DNA of 64,000 nucleotides from the NCBI GenBank assembly GCA_945643635.1, contig CALZFC010000035.1, forward strand, positions 662,501-726,500, read 5' to 3'. A program made the position numbers and the translations under genes. This DNA comes from Allodiplogaster sudhausi. Its lineage: Eukaryota > Nematoda > Chromadorea > Rhabditida > Diplogasteridae. Of this stretch, positions 44,343-57,845 are shown piece by piece. The stretch's first letter is position 1, and each line of letters begins with the position of its first letter. The notes under the pieces were generated by a model that saw only the letters and a program-made list of their open reading frames with translations, had not been told where the DNA came from and ran no database searches.

Positions 44343-47300
44343 TCTCCGCGCCTCTCCTCCTGCCTCTCCTTACCTCTCCGCGCCTCTCCTCCTGCCTCTC
44401 CTCACATCTTCGCGCCTCTCCTCACCTCTCCGCGCCTCTCCGCGCCTCTCCTCCTGCCTTTTCTCGCCTCTCCTCCTGCCTCTCATCACCTCTCCGCGCC
44501 ACTCCTCCTGCCTCTCCTTACCTCTCCGCACCTCTCCTCCTGCCTCTCCTTACCTCTCCGCGCCTCTCCTCCTGCCTCTCCTTACCTCTCCGCGCCTCTC
44601 CTCCTGCCTCTCCTCACATCTTCGCGCCTCTCCTCACCTCTCCGCGCCTCTCCGCGCCTCTCCTCCTGCCTTTTCTCGCCTCTCCTCCTGCATCTCATCA
44701 CCTCTCCGCGCCACTCCTCCTGCCTCTCCTCGCCTCTCCGCGCCACTCCTCCTGCCTCGCCTCACATCTTCGCGCCTGTCCTCGTGCCTCTCCTCACCTC
44801 ACAGCGCCTCTCCTCCTGCCTCTCCTCACATCTTCGCGCCTCTCCTCCTGCCTCTTCTCGCCTCTCCTCCTGCCTCTCCGCCTGCCTCTCCTTACTTCTC
44901 CGCGCTTCTCCTCCTGCCTCTTCTCGCCTCTCCTCCTGCCTCTCCTCCTGCCTCTCCTCACATTTTCGCGCCTGTCCTCGTGCCTCTCCTCACCTCTCCG
45001 CGCCTCTCCTCCTGCCTCTCCTCGCCTCTCCGCGCCTCTCCTCCTGCCTCTTCTCGCCTCTCCGCACCTTTCCTCCTGCCTCTCCTCACCTCTCCGCGCC
45101 TCTCCTCCTGCCTCTCCTCACCTCTCCGCGCCTCTCCTACTGCCTCTTCTCGCCTCTCCTCCTGCCTCTCCTCACCTCTCCGCGCCTCTCCTCCTGCCTC
45201 TTCTCGCCTCTCCTCCTGCCTCTCCTCACCTCTCCGCACCACTCCTCCTGCCTCAAACCAACCTCTCAGCGCCTCTCCTCCTGCCTCTCCTTACCTCTCC
45301 GCGCCTCTCCTCCTGCCTCTTCTCGCCTCTCCTCCTGCCTCTCCTCACCTCTCCGCACCACTCCTCCTGCCTCTCCCTACCTCTCAGCGCCTCTCCTCCT
45401 GCCTCTCCTTACCTCTCCGCGCCTCTCCTCCTGCCTCTCCTTACCTCTCCGCGCCTCTCCTCCTGCCTCTCCTCACATCATCGCGCTTCTCCTCACCTCT
45501 CCGCGAAACTCCTCCTGCCTCGCCTCACATCTTCGCGCCTGTCCTCGTGCCTCTCCTCACCTCTCCGCGCCTCTCCTCCTGCCTCTCCTCGCCTCTCCGC
45601 GCCTCTCCTCCTGCCTCTCCTCCTGCCTCTTCTCGCCTCTCCTCCTGCCTCTCCTCACCTCTCCGCGCCACTCCTCCTGCCTCTCCTTACCTCTCCGCGC
45701 CTCTCCTCCCGCCTCTCCTTACCTCTCCGCGCCTCTCTTCCTGCCTCTATTTACCTCTCCGCGCCTCTCCTCCTGCCTCTCCTTACATCTCCGCGCCTCT
45801 CCTCCTGCCTCTCCTCACATCTTCGCGCCTCTCCTCACCTCTCCGTGCCACTCCTCCCGCCTCTCCTTACCTCTCCGCGCCTCTCTTCCTGCCTCTCCTT
45901 ACCTCTCCGCGCCTCTCCTCCTGCCTCTCCTTACCTCTCCGCGCCTCTCCTCCTGCCTCTCCTCACATCTTCGCGCTTCTCCTCACCTCTCCGCGCCACT
46001 CCTCCTGCCTCGCCTCACATCTTCGCGCCTGTCCTCGTGCCTCTCCTCACCTCACAGCGCCTCTCCTCCTGCCTCTCCTCACATCTTCGCGCCTCTCCTC
46101 CTGCCTCTTCTCGCCTCTCCTCCTGCCTCTCCGCCTGCCTCTCCTTACTTCTCCGCGCTTCTCCTCCTGACTCTTCTCGCCTCTCCTCCTGCCTCTCCTC
46201 CTGCCTCTCCTCACATCTTCGCGCCTGTCCTCGTGCCTCTCCTCACCTCTCCGCGCCTCTCCTCCTGCCTCTCCTCGCCTCTCCGCGCCTCTCCTCCTGC
46301 CTCTTCTCGCCTCTCCGCGCCTGTCCTCCTGCCTCTCCTCACCTCTCCGCGCCTCTCCTCCTGCCTCTCCTCACATCTTCGCGCCTCTCCTCACCTCTCC
46401 TTGCCACTCCTCCTGCCTCTCCTCACATCTTCGCGCCTCTCTTCCTGCCTCTCCTCCTGCCTCTCCTTACCTCTCCGCGCCTCTCCTCCTGCCTCTTCTC
46501 GCCTCTCCTCCTGCCTCTCCTCCTGCCTCTCCTCACCTCTCCGCGCCTCTCCTCCTGCCTCTCCTTACCTCTCCGCGCCTCTCTTCCTGCCTCTCCTTAC
46601 CTCTCCGCGCCTCTCCTCCTGCCTCTCCTTACCTCTCCGCGCCTCTCCTCCTGCCTCTCCTCACATCTTCGCGCCTCTCCTCACCTCTCCGCGCCACTCC
46701 TCCTGCCTCTCCTTACATCTCCGCGCCTCTCCTTCTGCCTCTCCTTACCTCTCCGCGCCTGTCCTCTTGCCTCTCCTCGCCTCTCCATTCCTCTCTTCCT
46801 GCCTCTCCTCACCTCTCCTTGCCACTCCTCCTGCCTCTCCTCACATCTTCGCGCCTCTCCTCCTGCCTCTCCTCACCTCTCCTCGCCTCTCCTCCTGCCT
46901 CTCCTCACCTCTCCGCGCATCTCCTCACCTCTCCGAGACTCTGCTCCTGCCTCTCCTTATCTCTCCGCGCCTCTTCTTCTGCCTCTCCTTACCTCTCCGC
47001 GCCTCTCCTCTTGCCTCTCCTCACATCTTCGCGCCTCTCCTCACCTCTCCGCGCCTCTCCGCGCCTCTCCTCCTGTCTCTTCTCGCCTCTCCTCAAGCCT
47101 CTCCTTACCTCTCCGCGCCTCTCTTCCTGCCTCTCCTTACCTCTCCGCGCCTCTCCTCCTGCCTCTCCTTACCTCTCTATTCGCGCTTCTCCTCACCTCT
47201 CCGCGCCACTCCTCCTGCCTCGCCTCACATCTTCGCGCCTGTCCTCGTGCCTCTCCTCACCTCACAGCGCCTCTCCTCCAGCCTCTCCTCACATCTTCGC

Positions 47301-50300
47301 GCCTCTCCTCCTGCCTCTTCTCGCCTCTCCTCCTGCCTCTCCGCGTGCCTCTCCTTACTTCTCCGCGCTTCTCCTCCTGACTCTTCTCGCCTCTCCTCCT
47401 GCCTCTCCTCCTGCCTCTCCTCACATCTTCGCGCCTGTCCTCGTGCCTCTCCTCACCTCTCCGCGCCTCTCCTCCTGCCTCTCCTCGCCTCTCCGCGCCT
47501 CTCCTCCTGCCTCTTCTCGCCTCTCCGCGCCTGTCCTCCTGCCTCTCCTCACCTCTCCGCGCCTCTCCTCCTGCCTCTCCTCACATCTTCGCGCCTCTCC
47601 TCACCTCTCCTTGCCACTCCTCCTGCCTCTCCTCACATCTTCGAGCCTCTCCTCCTGCCTCTCCTCACCTCTCCTCGCCTCTCCTCCTGCCTCTCCTCAC
47701 CTCTCCGCGCATCTCCTCACCTCTCCGCGCCTCTGCTCCTGCCTCTCCTTATCTCTCCGCGCCTCTTCTTCTGCCTCTCCTTACCTCTCCGCGCCTCTCC
47801 TCTTGCCTCTCCTCACATCTTCGCGCCTCTCCTCACCTCTCCGCGCCTCTCCGCGCCTCTCCTCCTGTCTCTTCTCGCCTCTCCTCCTGAATCTCCTCAC
47901 ATCTCCACGCCACTCCTCGTGCCTCTCCTCACCTCACAGCGTCTCTCCTCCTGCCTCTCCTCACATCTTCGCGCCTCTCCTCCTGCCTCTTCTCGCCTCT
48001 CCTCCTGCCTCTCCTCCTGCCTCTCCTTACCTCTCCGCGCCTCTCCTCCTGCCTCTCCTCACATCTTCGCGCTTCTCCTCACCTCTCCGCGCCACTCCTC
48101 CTGCCTCGCCTCACATCTTCGCGCCTGTCCTCGTGCCTCTCCTCACCTCACAGCGCCTCTCCTCCTGCCTCTCCTCACATCTTCGCGCCTCTCCTCCTGC
48201 CTCTTCTCGCCTCTCCTCCTGCCTCTCCGCCTGCCTCTCCTTACTTCTCCGCGCTTCTCCTCCTGACTCTTCTCGCCTCTCCTCCTGCCTCTCCTCACAT
48301 CTTCGCGCCTGTCCTCGTGCCTCTCCTCACCTCTCCGCGCCTCTCCTCCTGCCTCTCCTCGCCTCTCCGCGCCTCTCCTCCTGCCTCTTCTCGCCTCTCC
48401 GCGCCTTTCCTCCTGCCTCTCCTCACCTCTTCGCGCCTCTCCTCCTGCCTCTCCTCACCTCTCCGCGCCTCTCCTCCTGCCTCTTCTCGCCTCTCCTCCT
48501 GCCTCTCCTCACCTCTCCGCGCCACTCCTCCTGCATCTCCTCCTGCCTCTCCTCGCCTCTCCTCCTGACTCTCCTCACCTCTCCGCGCCTCTCCTCCTGC
48601 CTCTCCTCCTGCCTCTCCTCACATCTTCGCGCCTGTCCTCGTGCCTCTCCTCACCTCTCCGCGCCTCTCCTCCTGCCTCTCCTCGCCTCTCCGCGCCTCT
48701 CCTCCTGCCTCTCCTCCTGCCTCTTCTCGCCTCTCCTCCTGCCTCTCCTCACCTCTCCGCGCCACTCCTCCTGCCTCTCCTCCTGCCTCTCCTCCTGCCT
48801 CTTCTCGCCTCTCCTCCTGTCTCTCCTCACCTCTCCGCGCCACTCCTCCTGCCTCTCCTTACCTCTCCGCGCCTCTCCTCCCGCCTCTCCTTACCTCTCC
48901 GCGCCTCTCTTCCTGCCTCTCCTTACCTCTCCGCGCCACTCCTCCTGCCTCTCCTTACCTCTCCGCGCCTCTCCTCCTGCCTCTGCTCACATCTTCGCGC
49001 CTCTCCTCACCTCTCCGCGCCACTCCTCCTGCCTCTCCTTAACTCTCCGCGCCTCTCCTTCTGCCTCTCCTTATCTCTCCGCGCCTCTCCTCCTGCCTCT
49101 CCTTACCTCTCCGTGCCTCTCCTCCTGCCACTCCTCACATCTTCGCGCCTCTCCTCACCTCTCCGCACCACTCCTCCTGCCTCTCCTCACATCTTCGCGC
49201 CTCTCCTCCTGCCTCTTCTCGCCTCTCCTCCTGCCTCTCCTCCTGCCTCTCCTTACCTCTCCGCGCCTCTCCTCCTGCCTCTTCTCCCCTCTCCTCCTGC
49301 CTCTCCTCCTGCCTCTCCTTACCTCTCCGCGCCTCTCCTCCCGCCTCTCCTTACCTCTCCGCGCCTCTCCTCATGCCTCTCCTCGCCTCTCCGCGCCTCT
49401 CCTCCTGCCTCTCCTCCTGCCTCTTCTCGCCTCTCCTCCTGCCTCTCCGCCTGCCTCTCCTTACCTCTCCGCGCCTCTCCTCCCGCCTCTCCTTACCTCT
49501 CCGCGCCTCTCTTCCTGCCTCTCCTTACCTCTCCGCGCCTCTCCTCCTGCCTCTCCTTACCTCTCCGCGCCTCTCCTCCTGCCTCTCCTCACATCTTCGC
49601 GCCTCTCCTCACCTCTCCGCGCCACTCCTCCTGCCTCTCCTTACATCTCCGCGCCTCTCCTTCTGCCTCTCCTTACCTCTCCGCGCCTGTCCTCTTGCCT
49701 CTCCTCGCCTCTCCATTCCTCTCTTCCTGCCTCTCCTCACCTCTCCTTGCCACTCCTCCTGCCTCTCCTCACATCTTCGCGCCTCTCCTCCTGCCTCTCC
49801 TCACCTCTCCTCGCCTCTCCTCCTGCCTCTCCTCACCTCTCCGCGCATCTCCTCACCTCTCCGAGACTCTGCTCCTGCCTCTCCTTATCTCTCCGCGCCT
49901 CTTCTTCTGCCTCTCCTTACCTCTCCGCGCCTCTCCTCTTGCCTCTCCTCACATCTTCGCGCCTCTCCTCACCTCTCCGCGCCTCTCCGCGCCTCTCCTC
50001 CTGTCTCTTCTCGCCTCTCCTCCCGCCTCTCCTTACCTCTCCGCGCCTCTCTTCCTGCCTCTCCTTACCTCTCCGCGCCTCTCCTCCTGCCTCTCCTTAC
50101 CTCTCTATTCGCGCTTCTCCTCACCTCTCCGCGCCACTCCTCCTGCCTCGCCTCACATCTTCGCGCCTGTCCTCGTGCCTCTCCTCACCTCACAGCGCCT
50201 CTCCTCCAGCCTCTCCTCACATCTTCGCGCCTCTCCTCCTGCCTCTTCTCGCCTCTCCTCCTGCCTCTCCGCGTGCCTCTCCTTACTTCTCCGCGCTTCT

Positions 50301-53300
50301 CCTCCTGACTCTTCTCGCCTCTCCTCCTGCCTCTCCTCCTGCCTCTCCTCACATCTTCGCGCCTGTCCTCGTGCCTCTCCTCACCTCTCCGCGCCTCTCC
50401 TCCTGCCTCTCCTCGCCTCTCCGCGCCTCTCCTCCTGCCTCTTCTCGCCTCTCCGCGCCTGTCCTCCTGCCTCTCCTCACCTCTCCGCGCCTCTCCTCCT
50501 GCCTCTCCTCACATCTTCGCGCCTCTCCTCACCTCTCCTTGCCACTCCTCCTGCCTCTCCTCACATCTTCGAGCCTCTCCTCCTGCCTCTCCTCACCTCT
50601 CCTCGCCTCTCCTCCTGCCTCTCCTCACCTCTCCGCGCATCTCCTCACCTCTCCGCGCCTCTGCTCCTGCCTCTCCTTATCTCTCCGCGCCTCTTCTTCT
50701 GCCTCTCCTTACCTCTCCGCGCCTCTCCTCTTGCCTCTCCTCACATCTTCGCGCCTCTCCTCACCTCTCCGCGCCTCTCCGCGCCTCTCCTCCTGTCTCT
50801 TCTCGCCTCTCCTCCTGAATCTCCTCACATCTCCACGCCACTCCTCGTGCCTCTCCTCACCTCACAGCGTCTCTCCTCCTGCCTCTCCTCACATCTTCGC
50901 GCCTCTCCTCCTGCCTCTTCTCGCCTCTCCTCCTGCCTCTCCTCCTGCCTCTCCTTACCTCTCCGCGCCTCTCCTCCTGCCTCTCCTCACATCTTCGCGC
51001 TTCTCCTCACCTCTCCGCGCCACTCCTCCTGCCTCGCCTCACATCTTCGCGCCTGTCCTCGTGCCTCTCCTCACCTCACAGCGCCTCTCCTCCTGCCTCT
51101 CCTCACATCTTCGCGCCTCTCCTCCTGCCTCTTCTCGCCTCTCCTCCTGCCTCTCCGCCTGCCTCTCCTTACTTCTCCGCGCTTCTCCTCCTGACTCTTC
51201 TCGCCTCTCCTCCTGCCTCTCCTCACATCTTCGCGCCTGTCCTCGTGCCTCTCCTCACCTCTCCGCGCCTCTCCTCCTGCCTCTCCTCGCCTCTCCGCGC
51301 CTCTCCTCCTGCCTCTTCTCGCCTCTCCGCGCCTTTCCTCCTGCCTCTCCTCACCTCTTCGCGCCTCTCCTCCTGCCTCTCCTCACCTCTCCGCGCCTCT
51401 CCTCCTGCCTCTTCTCGCCTCTCCTCCTGCCTCTCCTCACCTCTCCGCGCCACTCCTCCTGCATCTCCTCCTGCCTCTCCTCGCCTCTCCTCCTGACTCT
51501 CCTCACCTCTCCGCGCCTCTCCTCCTGCCTCTCCTCCTGCCTCTCCTCACATCTTCGCGCCTGTCCTCGTGCCTCTCCTCACCTCTCCGCGCCTCTCCTC
51601 CTGCCTCTCCTCGCCTCTCCGCGCCTCTCCTCCTGCCTCTCCTCCTGCCTCTTCTCGCCTCTCCTCCTGCCTCTCCTCACCTCTCCGCGCCACTCCTCCT
51701 GCCTCTCCTCCTGCCTCTCCTCCTGCCTCTTCTCGCCTCTCCTCCTGCCTCTCCTCACCTCTCCGCGCCACTCCTCCTGCCTCTCCTTACCTCTCCGCGC
51801 CTCTCCTCCCGCCTCTCCTTACCTCTCCGCGCCTCTCTTCCTGCCTCTCCTTACCTCTCCGCGCCACTCCTCCTGCCTCTCCTTACCTCTCCGCGCCTCT
51901 CCTCCTGCCTCTGCTCACATCTTCGCGCCTCTCCTCACCTCTCCGCGCCACTCCTCCTGCCTCTCCTCACATCTTCGCGCCTCTCCTCCTGCCTCTCCTC
52001 ACCTCTCCTCGCCTCTCCTCCTGCCTCTCCTCACCTCTCCGCGCATCTCCTCACCTCTCCGAGACTCTGCTCCTGCCTCTCCTTATCTCTCCGCGCCTCT
52101 TCTTCTGCCTCTCCTTACCTCTCCGCGCCTCTCCTCTTGCCTCTCCTCACATCTTCGCGCCTCTCCTCACCTCTCCGCGCCTCTCCGCGCCTCTCCTCCT
52201 GTCTCTTCTCGCCTCTCCTCCCGCCTCTCCTTACCTCTCCGCGCCTCTCTTCCTGCCTCTCCTTACCTCTCCGCGCCTCTCCTCCTGCCTCTCCTTACCT
52301 CTCTATTCGCGCTTCTCCTCACCTCTCCGCGCCACTCCTCCTGCCTCGCCTCACATCTTCGCGCCTGTCCTCGTGCCTCTCCTCACCTCACAGCGCCTCT
52401 CCTCCAGCCTCTCCTCACATCTTCGCGCCTCTCCTCCTGCCTCTTCTCGCCTCTCCTCCTGCCTCTCCGCGTGCCTCTCCTTACTTCTCCGCGCTTCTCC
52501 TCCTGACTCTTCTCGCCTCTCCTCCTGCCTCTCCTCCTGCCTCTCCTCACATCTTCGCGCCTGTCCTCGTGCCTCTCCTCACCTCTCCGCGCCTCTCCTC
52601 CTGCCTCTCCTCGCCTCTCCGCGCCTCTCCTCCTGCCTCTTCTCGCCTCTCCGCGCCTGTCCTCCTGCCTCTCCTCACCTCTCCGCGCCTCTCCTCCTGC
52701 CTCTCCTCACATCTTCGCGCCTCTCCTCACCTCTCCTTGCCACTCCTCCTGCCTCTCCTCACATCTTCGAGCCTCTCCTCCTGCCTCTCCTCACCTCTCC
52801 TCGCCTCTCCTCCTGCCTCTCCTCACCTCTCCGCGCATCTCCTCACCTCTCCGCGCCTCTGCTCCTGCCTCTCCTTATCTCTCCGCGCCTCTTCTTCTGC
52901 CTCTCCTTACCTCTCCGCGCCTCTCCTCTTGCCTCTCCTCACATCTTCGCGCCTCTCCTCACCTCTCCGCGCCTCTCCGCGCCTCTCCTCCTGTCTCTTC
53001 TCGCCTCTCCTCCTGAATCTCCTCACATCTCCACGCCACTCCTCGTGCCTCTCCTCACCTCACAGCGTCTCTCCTCCTGCCTCTCCTCACATCTTCGCGC
53101 CTCTCCTCCTGCCTCTTCTCGCCTCTCCTCCTGCCTCTCCTCCTGCCTCTCCTTACCTCTCCGCGCCTCTCCTCCTGCCTCTCCTCACATCTTCGCGCTT
53201 CTCCTCACCTCTCCGCGCCACTCCTCCTGCCTCGCCTCACATCTTCGCGCCTGTCCTCGTGCCTCTCCTCACCTCACAGCGCCTCTCCTCCTGCCTCTCC

Positions 53301-56300
53301 TCACATCTTCGCGCCTCTCCTCCTGCCTCTTCTCGCCTCTCCTCCTGCCTCTCCGCCTGCCTCTCCTTACTTCTCCGCGCTTCTCCTCCTGACTCTTCTC
53401 GCCTCTCCTCCTGCCTCTCCTCACATCTTCGCGCCTGTCCTCGTGCCTCTCCTCACCTCTCCGCGCCTCTCCTCCTGCCTCTCCTCGCCTCTCCGCGCCT
53501 CTCCTCCTGCCTCTTCTCGCCTCTCCGCGCCTTTCCTCCTGCCTCTCCTCACCTCTTCGCGCCTCTCCTCCTGCCTCTCCTCACCTCTCCGCGCCTCTCC
53601 TCCTGCCTCTTCTCGCCTCTCCTCCTGCCTCTCCTCACCTCTCCGCGCCACTCCTCCTGCATCTCCTCCTGCCTCTCCTCGCCTCTCCTCCTGACTCTCC
53701 TCACCTCTCCGCGCCTCTCCTCCTGCCTCTCCTCCTGCCTCTCCTCACATCTTCGCGCCTGTCCTCGTGCCTCTCCTCACCTCTCCGCGCCTCTCCTCCT
53801 GCCTCTCCTCGCCTCTCCGCGCCTCTCCTCCTGCCTCTCCTCCTGCCTCTTCTCGCCTCTCCTCCTGCCTCTCCTCACCTCTCCGCGCCACTCCTCCTGC
53901 CTCTCCTCCTGCCTCTCCTCCTGCCTCTTCTCGCCTCTCCTCCTGTCTCTCCTCACCTCTCCGCGCCACTCCTCCTGCCTCTCCTTACCTCTCCGCGCCT
54001 CTCCTCCCGCCTCTCCTTACCTCTCCGCGCCTCTCTTCCTGCCTCTCCTTACCTCTCCGCGCCACTCCTCCTGCCTCTCCTTACCTCTCCGCGCCTCTCC
54101 TCCTGCCTCTGCTCACATCTTCGCGCCTCTCCTCACCTCTCCGCGCCACTCCTCCTGCCTCTCCTTAACTCTCCGCGCCTCTCCTTCTGCCTCTCCTTAT
54201 CTCTCCGCGCCTCTCCTCCTGCCTCTCCTTACCTCTCCGTGCCTCTCCTCCTGCCTCTCCTCACATCTTCGCGCCTCTCCTCACCTCTCCGCACCACTCC
54301 TCCTGCCTCTCCTCACATCTTCGCGCCTCTCCTCCTGCCTCTTCTCGCCTCTCCTCCTGCCTCTCCTCCTGCCTCTCCTTACCTCTCCGCGCCTCTCCTC
54401 CTGCCTCTTCTCCCCTCTCCTCCTGCCTCTCCTCCTGCCTCTCCTCACCTCTCCGCGCCTCTCCTCATGCCTCTCCTCGCCTCTCCGCGCCTCTCCTCCT
54501 GCCTCTCCTCCTGCCTCTTCTCGCCTCTCCTCCTGCCTCTCCTCACCTCTCCGCGCCACTCCTCCTGCCTCTCCTCCTGCCTCTCCTCCTGCCTCTTCTC
54601 GCCTCTCCTCCTGTCTCTCCTCACCTCTCCGCGCCACTCCTCCTGCCTCTCCTTACCTCTCCGCGCCTCTCCTCCTGCCTCTCCTCACATCTTCGCGCTT
54701 CTCCTCACCTCTCCGCGCCACTCCTCCTGCCTCGCCTCACATCTTCGCGCCTGTCCTCGTGCCTCTCCTCACCTCACAGCGCCTCTCCTCCTGCCTCTCC
54801 TCACATCTTCGCGCCTGTCCTCGTGCCTCTCCTCACCTCACAGCGCCTCTCCTCATGCCTCTCCTCACCTCACCGCGCCTCTCCTCCTGCCTCTCCTCAC
54901 CTCTCCGCGCATCTCCTCCTGCCTCTCCTCACCTCACCGCGCCTCTCATCCTGCCTCTCCTCACATCTTCGCGCTTCTCCTCACCTTTCCGCGCCACTCC
55001 TCCTGCCTCGCCTCACATCTTCGCGCCTGTCCTCCTGCCTCTCCTCACCTCTCCGCGCCTCTCCTCCTGCCTCTCCTCACATCTTCGCGTCTCTCCTCAC
55101 CTCTCCGCGCCTCTCCGCGTTTCTCCTCCTGCCTCTTCTCGCCTCTCCTCCTGCCTCTCCTCACCTCTCCGCGCCACTCCTCCTGCCTCTCCTTACCTCT
55201 CCGCGTCTCTCCTCCCGCCTCTCCTTACCTCTCCGCGCCACTCTTCCTGCCTCTCCTTACCTCTCCGCTCCTCTAGTCCTGCCTCTCCTCACATCTTCGC
55301 GCTTCTCCTCACCTTTCCGCGCCACTCCTCCTGCCTCGTCTCACATCTTCGCGCCTGTCCTCGTGACTCTCCTCACCTCTCCGCGCCACTCCTCCTGCCT
55401 CTTCTCACATCTTCGCGCCTCTCCTCCTGCCTCTCCTCACCTCTCCGCGCCTCTCCTCCTGCCTCTCCTCACCTCACCGCGCCTCTCCTCCTGCCTCTCC
55501 TCACCTCTCCGCGCATCTCCTCCTGCCTCTCCTCAACTCACCGCGCCTCTCATCCTGTCTCTCCTCACCTCTCCGCGCATCTCCTCCTGCCTCTCCTCGC
55601 CTCTCCTCCTGCCTCTCCTCACATCTTCGCGCCTCTCCTCACCTCTCCGCGCCTCTCCGCTCCTCTCCTCCTGCCTCTCCTCACATCTTCGCGCTTCTCC
55701 TCACCTCTCCGCGCCACTCCTCCTGCCTCGCCTCACATCTTCGCGCCTCTCCTCCTGCCTCTCCTCACCTCTCCGCGCCTCTCCTCCTGCCTCTCCTCAC
55801 CTCACCGCGCCTCTCCTCCTGCCTCTCCTCGCCTCTTCTCCTGCCTCTCCTCACATCTTCGCGCCTCTCCTCACCTCTCCGCGCCTCTCATCCTGTCTCT
55901 CCTCACCTCTCCGCGCATCTCCTCCTGCCTCTCCTCGCCTCTCCTCCTGCCTCTCCTCACATCTTCGCGCCTCTCCTCACCTCTCCGCGCCTCTCCGCTC
56001 CTCTCCTCCTGCCTCTCCTCACATCTTCGCGCTTCTCCTCACCTCTCCGCGCCACTCCTCCTGCCTCGCCTCACATCTTCGCGCCTCTCCTCCTGCCTCT
56101 CCTCACCTCTCCGCGCCTCTCCTCCTGCCTCTCCTCACCTCACCGCGCCTCTCCTCCTGCCTCTCCTCGCCTCTCCTCCTGCCTCTCCTCACATCTTCGC
56201 GCCTCTCCTCACCTCTCCGCGCCTCTCCGCTCCTCTCCTCCTGCCTCTCCTCACATCTTCGCGCTTCTCCTCACCTCTCCGCGCCACTCCTCCTGCCTCG

Positions 56301-56508
56301 CCTCACATCTTCGCGCCTCTCCTCCTGCCTCTCCTCACCTCTCCGCGCCTCTCCTCCTGCCTCTCCTCACCTCACCGCGCCTCTCCTCCTGCCTCTCCTC
56401 ACCTCTCCGCACATCTCCTCCTGCCTCTCCTCAACTCACCGCGCCTCTCATCCTGTCTCTCCTCACCTCTCCCGCATCTCCTCCTGCCTCTCCTCGCCTC
56501 TCCTCCTC
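44343..56508 (+). repeat. 32-bp pyrimidine-rich satellite array, 12.2 kb
   Basis: The common unit is CCTCTCCGCGCCTCTCCTCC followed by TGCCTCTCCTTA (32 bp). Variants replace CTTACCTCTCC by CTCACATCTTC or drop the CGCG part (CTTCTCGCC). The plus strand is about 85% pyrimidine. Because no stop codon occurs in any plus-strand phase of the unit and 32 is not a multiple of 3, reading frames stay open for thousands of bases; they are not genes. Higher-order structure is visible: marked variants (for example CCGCGTGCC at 47340, 50269 and 52467) recur at about 2928 and 2198 bp. Confidence 0.95.
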
Positions 56509-57845
56509 TCAAATATTTTTGACAAATATTTGTTTTTGAGCATATAAGGAATAAGGGTGACCCACCGGACTACTCGATTTATTTAGTACATTACTAATTC
56601 GTTGCTAATGCATACTTCTTACTGTACTTTTGGGCTTCCTTCTGGAAGCATTTTCTCATCTTTTTGTGTTTTGACCCGGTCTGACTCAGTGTTAGCTTTG
56701 TGTTCCGTGCGTGCGGGTGACTTCCTCTGCTGTTCCCCCTTTCACGTGTTCGCCTCTCTGCCATTCCTCGTCGTTGTTAATCGTCATCGACCTTTCTGGC
56801 TTCTGCTCTCACTCATCCTTGGCATCATTTGTCAGGTTCCATTTAACTGTTGATAAATGTATTGTTGTTATCTCGATCCTTGAAAGGACAAGTATACCTT
56901 GTAGGCGTTCAGGGATCCAATTAAATCAGGAATTCAGGAAAGTATAGTCCGGAGGACTTGTTGGTAATTGGTATTTAATTGAAGAATTGTGGCTTGAGAA
57001 GGAAATTGAATGTGCTAAGGAGGAAATCTCCGCTATCTGCCATTGTTTATTCCGCATATTTCTCCCACCCTTCCGGTCATTTACCCTTACTCCTGTTGCT
57101 CTGGCCGTTCCTTGAAGTAAGGAATAATTATCCTGCAATAATTTTTGACATGGTGCGTCTCCCAGTTCATCCTATTTCCAATTCGGGCTCTAATAAGCAT
57201 TCTACCACATCTTCTCCCAAATTTGAATCCGGCTGTAGCCCACCCAATTCTTCAATGTCTGGGCTCAGGAATATTCCGGCCCCTTCTTTCCAGTTCCAGA
57301 GTGTGCCCCCTCGGCGCGATGCGTCCCCTTCTTCCCAGTTCCAGAGTGAACCCTTTCGGTTGCCTTCCCAACCACTTGTTCCTCTTCCCTTGCCATCGGG
57401 AACTCGTTCAGGGACATTTCTACCACGCATATTCAAATTCTTCAGAAAAAAATCGACAAAATCTGACACGTCAGAATCAGCCAGTCAGGAAGCCCCTCTC
57501 ATCCCCTTTTCTGATTCTCTGGATCTGACATTCTACGTGCCCCCACCATCATCTCAGCAAAATGCTCCTTCTCGAAACGATCATGACCCTAACAGCGCCA
57601 TTTCGCACATTCAGGAAAACAAAATCTCTTTTGATTTCCGTGCTCAATTTGATTCTCTCGCCGCTCATGTTGCTGAAATCAACCATTTCCTTTTTTCCTG
57701 CTCGAACGAATTCTCTGACCTCCGGAACTCATGGAATCAGCTTAATGATCATAAGGAAATTTCATGTCATATTCAGGCTTTCGAAAAGATTATTTCTGAT
57801 GCTCAATCTTATTCACTGTGCTATTTCGAAAAGCGAAACAATTAT
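56509..57845 (+). other. 1.34-kb non-satellite unit, copy 1, gag-like frame
   Basis: Unique sequence between satellite blocks, starting TCAAATATTTTTGACAAA. From the ATG at 57150 an open frame of about 232 residues runs to the satellite border: a Ser/Pro-rich N-terminus (VRLPVHPISNSGSN, SQFQSEPFRLPSQP), a basic patch (RIFKFFRKKSTKS) and a helical, coiled-coil-like end (DSLAAHVAEINHFL, QAFEKIISDAQS). The upstream 640 bp have no long frame and may be a leader. The layout resembles the 5' part of a retroelement with the start of gag, cut off by satellite; no family is recognised. The frame runs on into satellite by chance. Confidence 0.5.
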
